Shown in pieces: positions 1-11,954 of a stretch of DNA of 64,000 nucleotides. Position 1 is the stretch's first letter, and each line of letters begins with the position of its first letter. The notes under the pieces were generated by a model. The model was given only the letters and a program-made list of their open reading frames with translations. It made no database searches and was not told the DNA's origin. The stretch is taken from positions 425,874-489,873 of the forward strand of contig VJWN01000020.1 in NCBI GenBank assembly GCA_007644065.1. Direction: 5' to 3'. This DNA is from Margaritispora aquatica (lineage: Eukaryota > Ascomycota > Leotiomycetes > Helotiales > Discinellaceae). Made by a program: the position numbers and the translations under genes.

Positions 1-202
1 GGCCCAGCCACGACATCTTCTTTCTCGATTTCACAAGCGCGTTCACTTTCGAGAGAACAAAGTGGACCAGGGTCACGAAAACGAGAACTTGATAGCCGGA
101 CGGTTTTGGAATCAGTGGAAAAGGGCGAGTAGAAGGACTATAGGTCGGCTGTTGTGTCACATGGTGATGATGGAGCTAAGGGGTGAGCCTGGAGAGGAAT
201 AA
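1..202 (+). CDS. Possible 3' end of a gene cut by the left window edge
   Basis: Two forward frames are open from the window edge. Frame 1 stays open to a TAG at 130-132 and reads as a hydrophilic Ser/Arg-rich tail. Frame 2 stays open to a TAA at 200-202 and reads as a basic tail ending in a Met-rich segment. Either could be the C-terminus of an upstream gene, and nothing here decides between them. No family is recognised. The stretch is short enough that both frames could be open by chance. Confidence 0.25.
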   Translation, partial: AQPRHLLSRFHKRVHFRENKVDQGHENENLIAGRFWNQWKRASRRTIGRLLCHMVMMELRGEPGEE

Positions 203-685
203 TATTCATACGAGAAGGCTCCTAAGGAGGCTTTTTCTGGCTTAATATTGATAGGTCAAAAGACAAACCACTTGAATGAAAACCCAAAATTGTAGCCTTG
301 GACAATTAATAGGATTCAGTCTAGAGCGTAAAATAGACACAACCTTTCTCTTTTCTTCCTTGGTTTCAATTCTGACCCACCAGTTCGTAAGACAATAAAA
401 GTCAATTTAAGACATCTCAAGAAGCTTTTTTCTTAAGTGGCGACAGAGAGAAAAGAGTCAGAACGAGAATTGGTCAGAAGATGAAGCTCAAGATTATGCA
501 AAGCGTGAATGATAAGATCAAAAATACATTGATGCTGCTATATACTGTACAAGTGCTAAACTAATAACCCAACATTTTGAAGAAAGCAATCCGATTGCGT
601 GGTGCGACTTCTGGTATATTCCATATCGTTAAATCATCAATCACCCACCCGTCATCCACAACTCAGCTCAGGTAGATGATATAAT
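203..685. other. Intergenic stretch, no gene seen
   Basis: AT-rich sequence between the edge fragment and the convergent end of the DPR-motif gene. No convincing reading frame, tRNA or repeat was seen. Confidence 0.5.
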
Positions 686-1804
686 CTACTGGTGGGTCTT
701 GTTTCCACCAAAGGTCTTTCCACCGCTCAGATCGCTGTCAACCCTGGGGTCAAGCTTGTTCAGAATATCCGAGTTGTGGGGACCAGCGGTGTTCTGCGCG
801 GTGCCTGAGCCAGGCGTAGCGTGGCTGCCTGAAGCGCCGGTGATGCCACCGACCTTGTGGCCGACGGTTCCGCCGCGGCCGTCAAGGTCGGAGTCCACGC
901 GGGGATCGGCCTTGTTCAAGGCGTTGCTGTTGTGTGGGCCGGCGTTGGTGGAGTGTGAGATGCCACCGTGGGTGCCGGTGCCGGTGTGTGTACCGGTGTG
1001 TGTACCAGTTGAACCGTACCCTGTGCCGGTGGTAGTGCCGTGGGTGTTGGAGCGGTCAGAGTCGACGCGGGGATCGGCTTTGTTGAGGAGGTTGGAGGAG
1101 TGTGGGCCAGCGGTTGTGGTGCTGTGGCTTGTTCCAGTGCCAGTGGTGGAGTGGCCGGTTGTGCCAGTGAGACCTGAGCCCACGGTGTTGTGGTGCGAGC
1201 CGGAGTGGTCACTGTCGACTCTTGGATCTGCCTTGTTCAGGATGTTGGAGTTGTGAGGACCTGCGTTGGTGGAGTGACCTGATGAGCCGAATGCTCCAGT
1301 GCCGGTTGTGCCAGTGTGAACACCAGTGTGTGTTCCGTGGGTGCCAGTTGAACCGTATCCAGCACCGGTGGTGCCGGTTCCTGAGTAACCAGCTGTGCGG
1401 CTGTCGGATTGAGCTCCCATGTGGTTTCCTCCGCTCAAGTCTGAGTCGACGGTTGGGTCTGCCTTGTTGAGAAGGTTAGAGGAGTGAGGTCCAGCAGTGG
1501 TGTTGGTGTTGTGTCCAACACCAGTGCCGGTTGTATGTGTAGAGTGTCCGATTCCAGCACCGGTGTGAGTGCCAGTGGCATGTGTGTTGTGGCCAATGCC
1601 AGTACCAGTTGTACCGGTGTGGCGGTTGGAACCGTCCATGTCTGAATCAATTCTTGGGTCTGCGGCGTTGGCAACACGGCTGCTGTGTGGACCGGCAGTT
1701 CCCTCAGGAACGTTGTTGCCGTGGGTTGAGGTGGAGTGAGTGGTAGAGGTAGAGCTCTTGTCCATGTGGAGAGCTTGCTTGACCTTTTCGATAGTAGAAG
1801 CCAT
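686..1804 (-). CDS. DPR-motif dehydrin-like stress protein, six repeats
   Basis: An intronless gene for about 372 aa. It is extremely hydrophilic, rich in Gly, Thr, His and Ser, and has no membrane segment. Six copies of a block of the form AGPHxSNxxNKADPRVDSD are spaced about 35-75 residues apart and separated by Gly/Thr/His-rich linkers. This DPRxDSD motif defines the fungal dehydrin-like Dpr proteins (DprA/B/C of Aspergillus fumigatus), which are linked to tolerance of osmotic, oxidative and cold stress; that role is family knowledge. An upstream in-frame Met exists at 1882. The Met at 1804 was chosen because its context (CACAATGGC) is better, the residues before it do not look like protein of this family, and a TATA box lies about 130 bp upstream. 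One copy has Thr instead of Arg (DPTVDSD) and the first has Ile for Val. Confidence 0.85.
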   Translation of the reverse strand: MASTIEKVKQALHMDKSSTSTTHSTSTHGNNVPEGTAGPHSSRVANAADPRIDSDMDGSNRHTGTTGTGIGHNTHATGTHTGAGIGHSTHTTGTGVGHNTNTTAGPHSSNLLNKADPTVDSDLSGGNHMGAQSDSRTAGYSGTGTTGAGYGSTGTHGTHTGVHTGTTGTGAFGSSGHSTNAGPHNSNILNKADPRVDSDHSGSHHNTVGSGLTGTTGHSTTGTGTSHSTTTAGPHSSNLLNKADPRVDSDRSNTHGTTTGTGYGSTGTHTGTHTGTGTHGGISHSTNAGPHNSNALNKADPRVDSDLDGRGGTVGHKVGGITGASGSHATPGSGTAQNTAGPHNSDILNKLDPRVDSDLSGGKTFGGNKTHQ

Positions 1805-1930
1805 TGTGAAGGTTGTTTGTAGTTTTAGAAAGTTGGTTTTGAAGTGTTGAAGTTGTTTATTGAAGTGAGTAGATGATTGCAAGTGAAGATACTGTATGAT
1901 GATGTGCTTCTACCTCCGGATGTCCTGGTC

Positions 1931-1938
1931 TTATATAC
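1931..1938 (-). promoter_or_regulatory. TATA box of the DPR-motif gene
   Basis: Read on the minus strand the sequence is GTATATAA, about 127 bp upstream of the chosen start codon at 1804. That is a normal distance for a fungal TATA box with a short leader. Confidence 0.5.
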
Positions 1939-4420
1939 AAATCTTCGTCTCTTCGAATCTCTTCCACAAACCTGTTTCTTCAAACCAATAACGGAATATC
2001 CCATATTCTCACTAAATTTCCATCAAGCAATGTGACTTTCGTAACAACAAACACAAGGAAACGACAAGCGATCTTCGTCATTCTGTGCTTGGAATAGCCT
2101 CCTTACCCCAGAAATCTGCATGCACTCATGCACAAACCCGTTGATCCGCTATTCCTGCCAGGTTTTCCACACCCTCACAAGGAAAGCTATTCATGCTCGG
2201 TCCCAGTAATTGGTTAGTTCCAGTTCCACGAGGACGTCAGAACATGCTTGCATGATATTAACTGGGACCCCGCACCGTCATAGTTTGTGGCTGACCCGCA
2301 ATTGCGGGGGCTGTGGCTGATAGAAGAGCGAATAATCGATGCAGATCTGTGGATCTGGTGCCACACTGTGGCTGTGATCGAGATTTGAGCTGTGGCGCAC
2401 AAAACTCTGTCTGAACTTCAAACGAAGCCAAGCACAAACAAAGCAAGGAATGACAAGCACGCAAGCATCGCAAGAATATAGCAAGGACTCGAGACTTCTC
2501 AGCCAAACATTCATGAAGCACGAGGCTTCAGAAAGAGCCGCACAGAGGCTCCAATGATGTCAGATGACGTCGGGCAAACTGTGCCTTGAAGAGCGGATCT
2601 ATAGATCTTGGCTGTAGCTCATGCTTGGACGTTGGACGGCCAAAGCTTGGTAGAATAGATCAGCAGCTTTAGAACTTTCTTGATTCCTCGCCACTTGGCT
2701 GGTTGGCAACATTCAATCTCTCAAGGTTCGTGGATGCATGCAAGAAGTGTTGGTGGCGGATGAAGAATCGGAAAACTTAACAATCGGAGTGCTTCCCGAG
2801 ATGTGTGGTGGAAATCATGTGACCATATTTCAAGTCTACATTTTCTGCTCAAAGATCGCAAGTTCGGTCAGCTCGTAATGAAGGTTGGACCAGGAGGCCA
2901 ATTACAAGCGAGCTAATGAAATTGCCTTGTCACTTGAATGCACCACGTTCTCTGTTCTGCATGTTTGGCCAAGAGACATCTGAAATGCCTAGTATCCAAG
3001 TTTTGAAAGCAGTTGAGAGAAGGCCAGCACGTCTCTATTGGAAATAGAACACGATCTTACAATTCATCCTGTCATTTTTTTTCTGGTATCGAATTGTGCT
3101 TCTATTTAAGCAACGCTCGTTTTGGATTGTTTGATTACGAAAAACGAAAATGGACAGCATTTCGAGAGATTGTCAAATGCTACTGCTAAGTCCGCACGAA
3201 GTACATCATCTTGCGTCTTCTATGAGCTTTTGCGGTGGTACAAGTTACCTCACTGTCGCCGACAATCCCGGAGTTTTCTTTTTCATGTGAGTACTGGTTT
3301 TGAGGTGAAGAGATATGCGTAGTTAGCGTGTTGCGGCAACATGTTACCAATCATTTGGAAAAAGACTTCTGCACGTTCAATGTATAAAAGCTGGGTAGAA
3401 TACTCTCCATTTTTGGCCCACATTGGCGAACTACTGCTGTATATTCGCTGTCAAGCACATCAACGCTCAGACTCCTTGTAAGAGCCATGGACTAGTGTTT
3501 AGGTCCATCAATGTTTTCCGAACTCCCATCGATGTCCTCCAATTTGCAGCCTTATGAAACTCCAATCTAGCAGTATACAGACTGGGTCGTGTGGAAGCTG
3601 AGAGATTTTTTCTCTTTTGTTGCCATGTCCTCGAATTTCCGTGATCATCTGTTCCTTGTTGTTACCAATCCAGCTTTCGCTACAGCATTTCCCTATCCTC
3701 GCTCGAACAAATGTTTAATTTTCATCACTCCGACTTTCTTGTCAAACTAATGATCGACTAGAAATTCAACACTCGAAATAAAACATGGTTCTACATCGCT
3801 AAGAACGACATCTTGGGACGTGAGGAATGTTACGCACGAGTGGTACTCCTCGAATAATCCCTTCTGGTTTGACATTCTGGCTTGAGAATATTGAAGTCTC
3901 TAGGGCGAGTATTTAAACCATCTGCTTTCTGTTTCTCATTTAAGCATCTTGACAAACCTGGTATCCAGGTATGTAGAAATTGAGTATTAAGCGTAGTCCT
4001 TAGCTACCGTCTCCCGAAGACGAATTCATGACTCAAGTAAAGTCGCCCATCAGGGATGCTTTGCAAATGTTGCGTGAGAGTATTGTTACTTCAACAACTG
4101 TTGAGTTATTTCGACTATGGAAGCCATAATCATAATCTGACACCTCGTTCACATTAATGAAGACTTGAAAATATATCACGAGAGTGGGCTACGAACACAT
4201 GTCAACTCATGAAAAAGATACAGAGTAATGATTTGGTTCACATGCTCTTAGGCTTTCTAACCTTTAGTCAATGGCCAATCGAATACGAGAGAGAGAACCA
4301 AAGGATGAGAAGTGTCAAAATTGACTTTATCCTCTGTATTCTACCATGTATAAGCGAGATCTTAAAGAACTCTTACTTGGCTGCTCTGCACATTCTCCAC
4401 ACTCAGTCACCAGCTGATTT
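1939..4420. other. Intergenic region between DPR gene and P450
   Basis: About 2.5 kb with only short frames lacking codon bias or recognisable motifs. It contains the promoter of the minus-strand DPR gene on its left and the 3' flank of the P450 gene on its right. No RNA gene or mobile element was recognised. Confidence 0.5.
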
Positions 4421-6156
4421 CTAGCGGGCCCTACGGAATCCAAGCATCACCTTCTCAGCCCTCGGACCAGTTGTATATCCATCCGTCTGCTCCATGCCAC
4501 TAGCATCAACAACCCGACTCTCAAAACCCGTATACACAGCTGCAACCGCATGTTTCATCGCTAGACACGCCAAGTCAACTTTGCACCATATATCAAACAC
4601 AGCACACCAAAACTCCATGATCAGCCATACTCACAATTAATCGCAAAATGGCTTCCAATGCACATCCGTCCACCACTTCCAAAAGCCCAAAACCAGCGCC
4701 GCATCTCCCTCACTCTTTCTTCATCCTCAACTATCCACCGCTCAGGTTTCCATTCCTCAGGATCGGGAAACACGTCTTCGTTTCGGTGCAAGCACCACCC
4801 GCTGGCTGAGACTCGGACGCCGCCTGGGATGTCATTCACGCCTGCTAGCTTGCATGATGGATAGGGTGTTACTCGTGGCTGTGGTCCTGGAGCTGGGGCG
4901 TAAAGACGTAGCGTTTCGAGGATGATGGCGTCGAGGAGGGGGAGGGTGTCTAACTCTTTGGGATCTGGAAGAGTTTGCGTCGAGGTGGGCGGATTTGAGG
5001 GACACAAAATCGGTGGTGTGAGTGTGAGGAGTTCTTTTCGTAATTGAGCTTGTAGAGCTGGCTGTAAGGAGAGATGGTACAAAATATACGTGAGTGTTAC
5101 GCCACTCGTTTCAAGGGCAGCAGCGTTATGGTCGAGCATTTCGCTTGCGATTGCCATCCTATTTGGATAGAGCTGCTTCTGCTCTTCAGACTGACTTGAC
5201 TTCTCGAGTTTAGCATCAGCTTTCAGCATCGCATCTCTCATGGCCGCAAACACAGCTGGCTGCTCTCCATCCATCTTCTCTGCTTGCACGACAAGCTCCT
5301 TCTCGGCCTGATCACAAATCCTCAAATTCCACGCCTCAATCTCTTCGATACCCCTGTAAAACCAATCCGGAATGATCTGAAAACCCGCACTTTGCAACCA
5401 TGCTAACAAGGTCGGAGCTTCGATCGTCCAAAACAAATATGGTCGCCGTCCTAGGAAGTTTCGTAGAAACCACTCCCTCACCTCCAAGTCCTGGAGAAAA
5501 TTACTACCAAGCTTGGGACCGAATTGGTACGCCATGAATGAATCAATGGAGTATGCATAGCTTAGCGAGAGGATGTCGATTGCCTCCTCCCCATCGTCAG
5601 CACTCGCAGCAAAGATGGGCAAGAAGCGTTCGAAAACAGTCCTATTGGTTGCAGCTTGTACATTAGACGAGGTCATAATCTGGGATTTGGAGTAGATGTT
5701 TGTGAGCATGCGTTTTCGAGCTGCATGCTCCTTTCCAGCTTTGATGCTCAGCATGTTTGTGACACTACCACATAAAATTAGCAAATATTCACCTCCCTCA
5801 ACCCTCAGAGAGAGAACTTACCCACTGTAATTCGCAAACCTCCTCGGATAAAAATCCGTCTTATCGAAGTTCCCTCCATAAATCGTCTTCACGCCTTCCT
5901 CGTAGCAATTGATGCTTATCTCATTCGGTCCCAACCTGATGATTGGGCCTCTGGCTCTATGCAAGCGCAGCAAGGTCGCATTCTCGACTTGGAAGTATCG
6001 CATATATAAACTCCATAGGGAGGAGAAAGGAGCTGTTGGGTGAGCATTGGGGATCTTCGAGAGTGGGGAGAGGAAGGCCGAGTATATGATGAACTTGTAG
6101 ATTGCGCCAGCAATGAAGAGGGTGGAAACTAGAAGCGTTGAACTAGTGATGGCCAT
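4421..6156 (-). CDS. Cytochrome P450 monooxygenase
   Basis: Three exons: 6156-5822, 5764-4635 and 4560-4421. They give 534 aa, and both introns (57 and 74 nt) keep the phase. The N-terminus carries a membrane anchor (about residues 5-28) followed by a Pro-containing hinge, so the protein should sit on the endoplasmic reticulum. Visible P450 signatures are the ExxR motif (ETLR) in the K helix, PERW, and the heme loop FGSGGRMCIG with Cys480 as the expected thiolate ligand. The segment RKRMLTNIYSKS is the usual helix-C region of fungal P450s of the trichothecene-hydroxylase type. The I-helix has AALETSGVT in place of the classical AGxDT. Family knowledge supports a heme monooxygenase; the substrate cannot be read. 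No biosynthetic backbone gene lies next to it, so a cluster role is not indicated. The upstream Met at 6228 was rejected because residues before 6156 precede the membrane anchor and look like leader. Confidence 0.92.
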
Positions 6157-9100
6157 ATTGCTGGGTCTAGAAACCTTAAACAGTGTTTCGGGAGGGAGGT
6201 GAAGTTCAGTGCGAGGATATCGTTCCATCTAGATGCTGGTGCTGATTCGTGGGTGCAAAAGCCAAGCGAACCATTTTGACGTGCATGAAATCAGAATCTA
6301 CCCTTTGAAGATGATGTCATGCTGCAGGATATAATAATTCACAGTTCTCCTGTAAGGTACTCAAGCGCTGAGTATACCACCAAGACTGGAATCAAAGGGA
6401 GCGCTGATTCGAGGAATACATAAGATGCATCTTCGAGCTCTGTCACTTTAACGGGATCATTGAGATATATGAGCAGTTTCTTCTTTTGGCCAGGTTGCTT
6501 TGCGATGCCTTTCTGCTTGTTGCAATGGGGTAGGTATGGTATGGTATGGTATTTGTCGTGGTATTGGCAGGTGACAAGTTGTCTGTTAAAGTGAGCGAAA
6601 TGTTTTTGTTGCATGTCGCGAGAAATTTAGAGGGGATCTTACCTTTATGGGGTAATATAACGTACCTTCCCTTAACAGTGCCTTTGGGGATGGTCCGATG
6701 GACAAGTGCAACTTATTTAAGTGTTTCGCTTGCTTGAAATTCGGGCCTCGGGGGGTGGTATGCAACATACCAAAATAGTTTCATGAACCAAAAATGTAAT
6801 TCTCCGTTCTTGCCCTCCCCGCATATCTATAAAGAGAGCGGGGTGAGTTTATGAGTGGTGGTGCCACTGAAGAATTCAATGGTTCAAACTTAATGCCCCC
6901 ATTTTTTTCTCCCTGTGCTACAGTATGGATTGCACACCCCTCTCCAGATCTATAGATAAGATAAGAAGAGAAGCGCCATAGGATTTTTGGTATTTATATT
7001 TTGAAAACGACAAAATTAACAATATTGTCTACCCAGCTGCATAACCTACAGCCAATCAACGTGGTGGCAAATCCAAGATTTAAATACTTATAGAGCCTGT
7101 CCGTTTTTAATGTCACTTTACGAAAATCACTTGGCAGATGGGAATGAAAGTTTGGTCTAAAATTTTGATTTGAGTACTGAAGTATGTAGAATGCACCCAA
7201 AGATCCTCCATATGCTAGAACACAATTATTTACCTCTTCAAATGGTGCATTTCGTTGTCATGAAGGTCGTGGTAACGGTAATCAAGTGATGCAGATGTAT
7301 TGAGATCGGACCTTTGTCCGTAGTTGAGGGCCGAATTCTTTCTCTGTCTTTGAGAGGTCGAAGCTTGAAGCATGATGACGAATATCTTACTTACTTCTTG
7401 AAGTAAAGGACAATCTCAAAGGACAATCAATCCAAGGACTAAGGTGTTGGAGAGCTCCAGGATGGAACTCAGGGCTTGGGGCTCAATAGCCAGCTGGCCA
7501 CCTTTCCGATCGATTTGTATCCGGTAATGTGACATCATAATCATTTTTCGCTGTAAGTAATCCTAGTGTCCCACATGGTGGCAGTACCTGTGAAGAAAGG
7601 CTTCGTCCTCCTACGGATTCCTAAAGGCTGGATGCGTTTGGTGTTGGTGGACCGTTACGACGGGTGCTTGTTACTCATCAATCCACCATGGATAGGTCGA
7701 GGGAGCATAAGAAGTATACCCACGTCTGGCAAAAGCAAAGTGCAAGAACTTCTCCTTAACTACGCTCTCAGGCCTGACGGCGTGGCAGAGTTCATTGCTG
7801 AAAACCGCAGTGCTTGGAGATTTGTACCACGAAGCTGATTTTGAGTCTAGAGCGAAAGTAAAGTACAGGAATAAACCGGCACAATGCTCGCGCCAAAGCC
7901 AAACCATAACTTCATGTCGTTCCCTCTTGCACAGAGCAGATTACTGTAGCAAATGCATCGCAGTGAGCTTTGGCGACAACCGTATGGCAGAAGCAGCGAA
8001 GAGCAACCACAACGAGTGGCTGCAACCAGCCTAGTAACACCAAGGGGCTTTCTTCTCTGCCCTACGGGATGGGAGTCCTTATGTGGTTTTGAGCCGAGAA
8101 GACGAGACTAGAACCTCAGGCTAACACAGAGCAGTCCTTAATCTGGCCATCTCAGGCTAGAGCAGGTCCCTTGAAGACCCGAGGAGCAGGAGCTGAGATC
8201 ACAGCCTTGATCTGGACTTTTGTTTGCTCATCCTGCCTCGCGACCCTTACGCGATGAGAGGAGTCTGTGCCTCGAGACAGCAGATTTCCAGAATACCCAA
8301 TCATAGCGATCCTATGGTAATCTCCACGATGGCCTCCACGGTACGCTTAACGGTTATGCATATATTCAGTTCGATATTCTTGACATGGGTTGCAGATCTA
8401 CATGCCTAGCCGCGTGACACGAAGGTAAACAAATATGTTACAAATCTTTGGTGAGGGCTTAAAGGGCACATAGTCTCGGGACGTATAGCGTATATTAGAG
8501 TCTAGATTGTATTGGAAGACTTCGTTCTCGATGTTACGCTGTTAAAGTTGAGGTTGTTGTCGTTGTTGTCTCCGTTGTGCGGGTTGAAATTTCTGTGCGG
8601 CTCTGGTTTGGCTGGCAGACATGGTTGTCAAGCCAGCAGCTTGTTTCGCTTCGAAACCCCTTCGCTTATGAGCTGTTCTGCAAAATCGATCAAAGGCATT
8701 TGATTTCTACCTCGAAGAACTTCAATGTCGGGACTTAATTATCCTCCTACAATTGAATTATATCCCTTGATGCAACTGATGACTGGATTTTTCTCCCTAA
8801 TCGAACCAGGACAATAAGAGCATGAACACAGCAATGTGTAAAAATACGGAGATTTCGTCTTGTCGACATGGAAGATTGGGAACTCCTTCTGGGACAATAG
8901 TAAAGCTTAGTGAGCTCATTTCTCTTACAAGCCCTTCTTCTCATTGGCCGTCTTATTGCTGATATCCTCAGATTATGAAGTAATATTTTCTGTGCCTAGG
9001 GTAAGGTAGAGCCTACGGCCAATCTAACAACGGCTTCTAGTCACATGATTCGTACCATCATCACCAAACTCAACCAGATGCATAGAATCACCATCTTATC

Positions 9101-9387
9101 CACCAAAAAGAACATCCAGTCTTACATCTTCGAAGCATATGCACCCATCCATCAAAACTCCGCTCAATACTGCTCAGCCCTCAAAGAAAGTTAAATTTCG
9201 GTCCCGAAAGACATTCCCCGCCTCCAAGCCAACCCTCGGAGTTAAGCACCGGCCAAACACAATACAGCGAAAGACGGAGTTTTGGAGAACATTCTATCCG
9301 CAAATATACCGAAGCTTACGACTTTCATGCATGCATTGTGAATCACACGCTTTAGGCGCCTAGGATTCATGCCTCGAGTTATTGTAA
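6157..9387. other. 3.2-kb intergenic region, no supported gene
   Basis: Several frames of 60-90 codons occur on both strands, for example 7566-7838 on the plus strand, but none shows a domain, a clear start context or splice continuity. There is a tandem GGTAT run near 6531-6552. I see nothing else in this stretch. Confidence 0.45.
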
Positions 9388-9396
9388 GTATATATA
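9388..9396 (+). promoter_or_regulatory. TATA box before the small Cys-rich ORF
   Basis: GTATATATA lies about 130 bp upstream of the ATG at 9523. It is followed by a CT/CA-rich leader ending in a good start context (AACACGATGG), which supports transcription of that ORF. Confidence 0.4.
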
Positions 9397-9522
9397 GGTA
9401 GTCAGTCATAGCTTCGAGGTGACATCCGTTCAACTTTTTGCTGTCGAGATATCCAACATCTCAACTTCAGTCTCACAACCCCAACACATCGACCTAAAAA
9501 CTGATCCTACTTAAGAAACACG

Positions 9523-9750
9523 ATGGAAGCAATATCAATAAGCCAGTTACTCAGCTGTCCTGAGATGTGTAAGGGATGCTGCAATCCATACTGCTCGAGT
9601 GGGGTTACGAAATGCCCCTCTTCAGACCCCTCAGACTGTCCGTTCGTTAGATACGCCTTGAGGCAGCAAAAGATGGAGAGAATGAGGCTGGAGCGCGAAG
9701 GGAGTGTAAGCGATTCGGAAAATGAGAATGGAATGAAGGACAGTCTGTGA
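9523..9750 (+). CDS. Small Cys-rich hypothetical protein (75 aa)
   Basis: A single-exon frame of 75 codons. Seven cysteines fall between residues 12 and 39 in a CPEMCKGCCNPYC-type cluster, followed by a highly charged helical tail (RQQKMERMRLEREG). There is no signal peptide, so this is not an obvious secreted effector; the Cys spacing rather suggests a small metal-binding fold. A TATA box and a plausible untranslated leader precede it. No family is recognised, and it could be a chance frame. Confidence 0.45.
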   Translation: MEAISISQLLSCPEMCKGCCNPYCSSGVTKCPSSDPSDCPFVRYALRQQKMERMRLEREGSVSDSENENGMKDSL

Positions 9751-10672
9751 AAACAAAGCATTTCGGAATCGATGGGTTGTATGACTAGAGGTGAAGCTTG
9801 GAGTTCGGAATCTTGGGCATTCTAGGCGTCTCAACTTGGGGCCATGGATGGGGTTGCTGGTGTCTGGATTTGAGATGCATTGTTTGGGATGGGAAAGAGG
9901 ATTTCTGGAAGAGAGGTGTATGATATGTACATATTCTCCTCTATCCAAACCAGACCAGCGAGTCTGGCTTCTATTTCAGATTTATATCGTGTATGAACGC
10001 ATGGTGCAATCCCTTCGAAATTTAAAAACAAAACACAAGAAATAGCAATAATAATCAATTTGAATAGTGATTTATACATATATTAAGAACTGCTAGAGTA
10101 TGCTGAGATCACTGGCAATCTAAGGGAAGACTGCTCTATTATCTAGAATAGTGATCGTCAAAGATTATCTCTCGTTGCTTCGCAAAAGCTTGGATTTGGA
10201 TTTCCAATGTATAATTGATATCTAGCCTGGTGTAGAGTGTCAAATGAGATTTGGCTGATGGAGAGTTCCGAAGTCATGGAAAACGTCTGGGTAGATTCCA
10301 ACACTTCAAACGTGCAGCTTCAAATGATTATCTAGTAACCACCAGGCACAATATCCGGCAAACCCTGGGTTAATTTAACGAAGGCAATACTGGTAAATAA
10401 TTGACGTTTTCCACAAGTCGATATCGTTTTCAGAAAATCTCGAGAATTACGAGAATAAGAGTTTGAATTGGCAAGTTACATCATGAGATGATGACTAAGC
10501 GAGATGCTTTCTACCTATTGATAGCAGAAGGGCACCCTGAAATCAAGAAATCTTCATCATTTGCCTTTCGCAGAAAAATAGAAGTAAGTATCAAATGGCT
10601 TAGGATGGAAAACTTGTCCAACTAACAACACCCCAAGAAGCTTTTTCTCACCTCATTCTCAAAACCGCAAAA
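9751..10672. other. Intergenic region
   Basis: AT-rich 0.9 kb between two small plus-strand genes. No gene, RNA or repeat is supported. A CT/CA-rich leader runs up to the next ATG. Confidence 0.45.
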
Positions 10673-10981
10673 ATGCCTCCTCGCCAAGCGCTTCCCATCG
10701 ACGTTGAAGTCAACTGTGCTGCGACCTTAGGAAACGGCTCACAGTGTCCTCGCTCCTTGAGCTGCAGAAGTCATTCATTCCATGCCAAGCGATCCGTTGT
10801 GGGACGTTCAATGCCGTTTGACCAGCTTCTTGCTGCGCATTTAGGACGTCTAGCTCAACAGGAAGCTGATGCACAGAGAGGTAAGTTATGTAGACTCTTT
10901 GTGTTTGTGTATGTGTGTGTGTATGTCTGAGCCTGCTGACTTGTGGAAGTAGGTGTGCGAGCTAGATCTGAGGAAAATTAG
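10673..10981 (+). CDS. Stand-alone SCA7 (ataxin-7/Sgf73 type) zinc-binding protein
   Basis: Two exons, 10673-10880 and 10953-10981, joined in phase across a 72-nt intron (GTAAGT donor, CTGAC branch site, GTAG acceptor). The product is only 78 aa. Residues 15-34 show Cys15-x9-Cys25-x5-Cys31-x2-His34. These are followed by the hallmark AKRxVxGRSxPFDxLLA stretch (residues 39-55). Together these match the SCA7 zinc-binding domain of ataxin-7 and of yeast Sgf73 in the SAGA deubiquitinase module, where the domain contacts nucleosomes. In that family the proteins are several hundred residues long. Here almost the whole protein is the SCA7 domain, and the part that anchors Sgf73 to Ubp8/Sgf11 is missing. 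It may be a free chromatin-binding module or a relic. The exon 1 start context (CAAAAATGCC) is good. Confidence 0.75.
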
Positions 10982-11954
10982 GCGTTGTGGAAGATGCTCG
11001 TTGTTTAGTGGTAGGCTGGATAGTTGCTTGTTTCGGTAAATCATGGTTATGAATTCTACATTCAATACGGGATAGATTTGTTGCTGCCCTCCCGACTTTC
11101 TGCTGTTTGTTTGTATAATTATGAAAGAATTGTTATACTAAAGTAGTGAAGTGGCTACAGTTGACAAAAGATTACTTCAATATGTTCACAATCTCGCTTC
11201 AGGCACTGCTCATCCATGCCTACACTTAGAAAAAGATTTTCATTGCTCCCTTTCAGTGCAAGAAAGAGCTTGAAGTTCTACCACCTGAATGAGGGAATCG
11301 TACTTTGCTTTAGAATAATCATGAAATCAGACAAGACCAGCTTTTCATTCCACCCTCCGCATGTATCTATCAAACAACATCAATCTGCCATGAGAGAATA
11401 AAACCATGAATTTATTAGTGTAGCAATGCGCAGGAGATGATTAGCTATTTCAAGAAGCATGAGCCTCTCTGGAATTTCAAGATCCTTCCGTTGGTCATGG
11501 ATGTAGCATTGGAAAGACGCTGACTACAGCCTTGTGAGCTGATGATTGTAGTTGCGATGAAAGTGGTGCTTATCATATGGGCTGCCGCTAAAATGGACCA
11601 GAGAGCATTTGTTAAAGTGGGCTCTAGTTTTTAGGCCATGGACCCACGAAGATTGTGGTAAAATTGAAAACTGTGCCAAGTACAAGAAAGGACGAATATA
11701 TAAAGATTGGACCACGCAGAGGCAAGTCATTTCCTCTTGGGACAAGCTCTTGCCGAAGCAAAATCAGGTTGGAATATTAATAGAGGAGCGGGGGGTTCAA
11801 CCACCATTTCAACCAGCTATGCCTGGGCCTTGCCCACAACCATACAGTATTGGCCTCTTTGAAGCACAGGAAAAGCATACACAAACAAGAGCATATCAGA
11901 AGACACGCCCATGGCCTCAAACTGAACAGAGTCGTTTATTTATACATTGGTTCT
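10982..11954. other. Intergenic region between convergent genes
   Basis: About 1 kb between the 3' ends of the SCA7 gene and the Mgr3-like gene. The plus-strand frame at 11609-12019 runs into the antisense of the TPR gene and has no domain. Nothing else was seen. Confidence 0.45.

Noticed and set aside
699..1256. 185-codon plus-strand ORF opposite the DPR gene
   Set aside because: It is the antisense of the repetitive DPR-motif coding region; codon structure and family recognition support the minus strand only.
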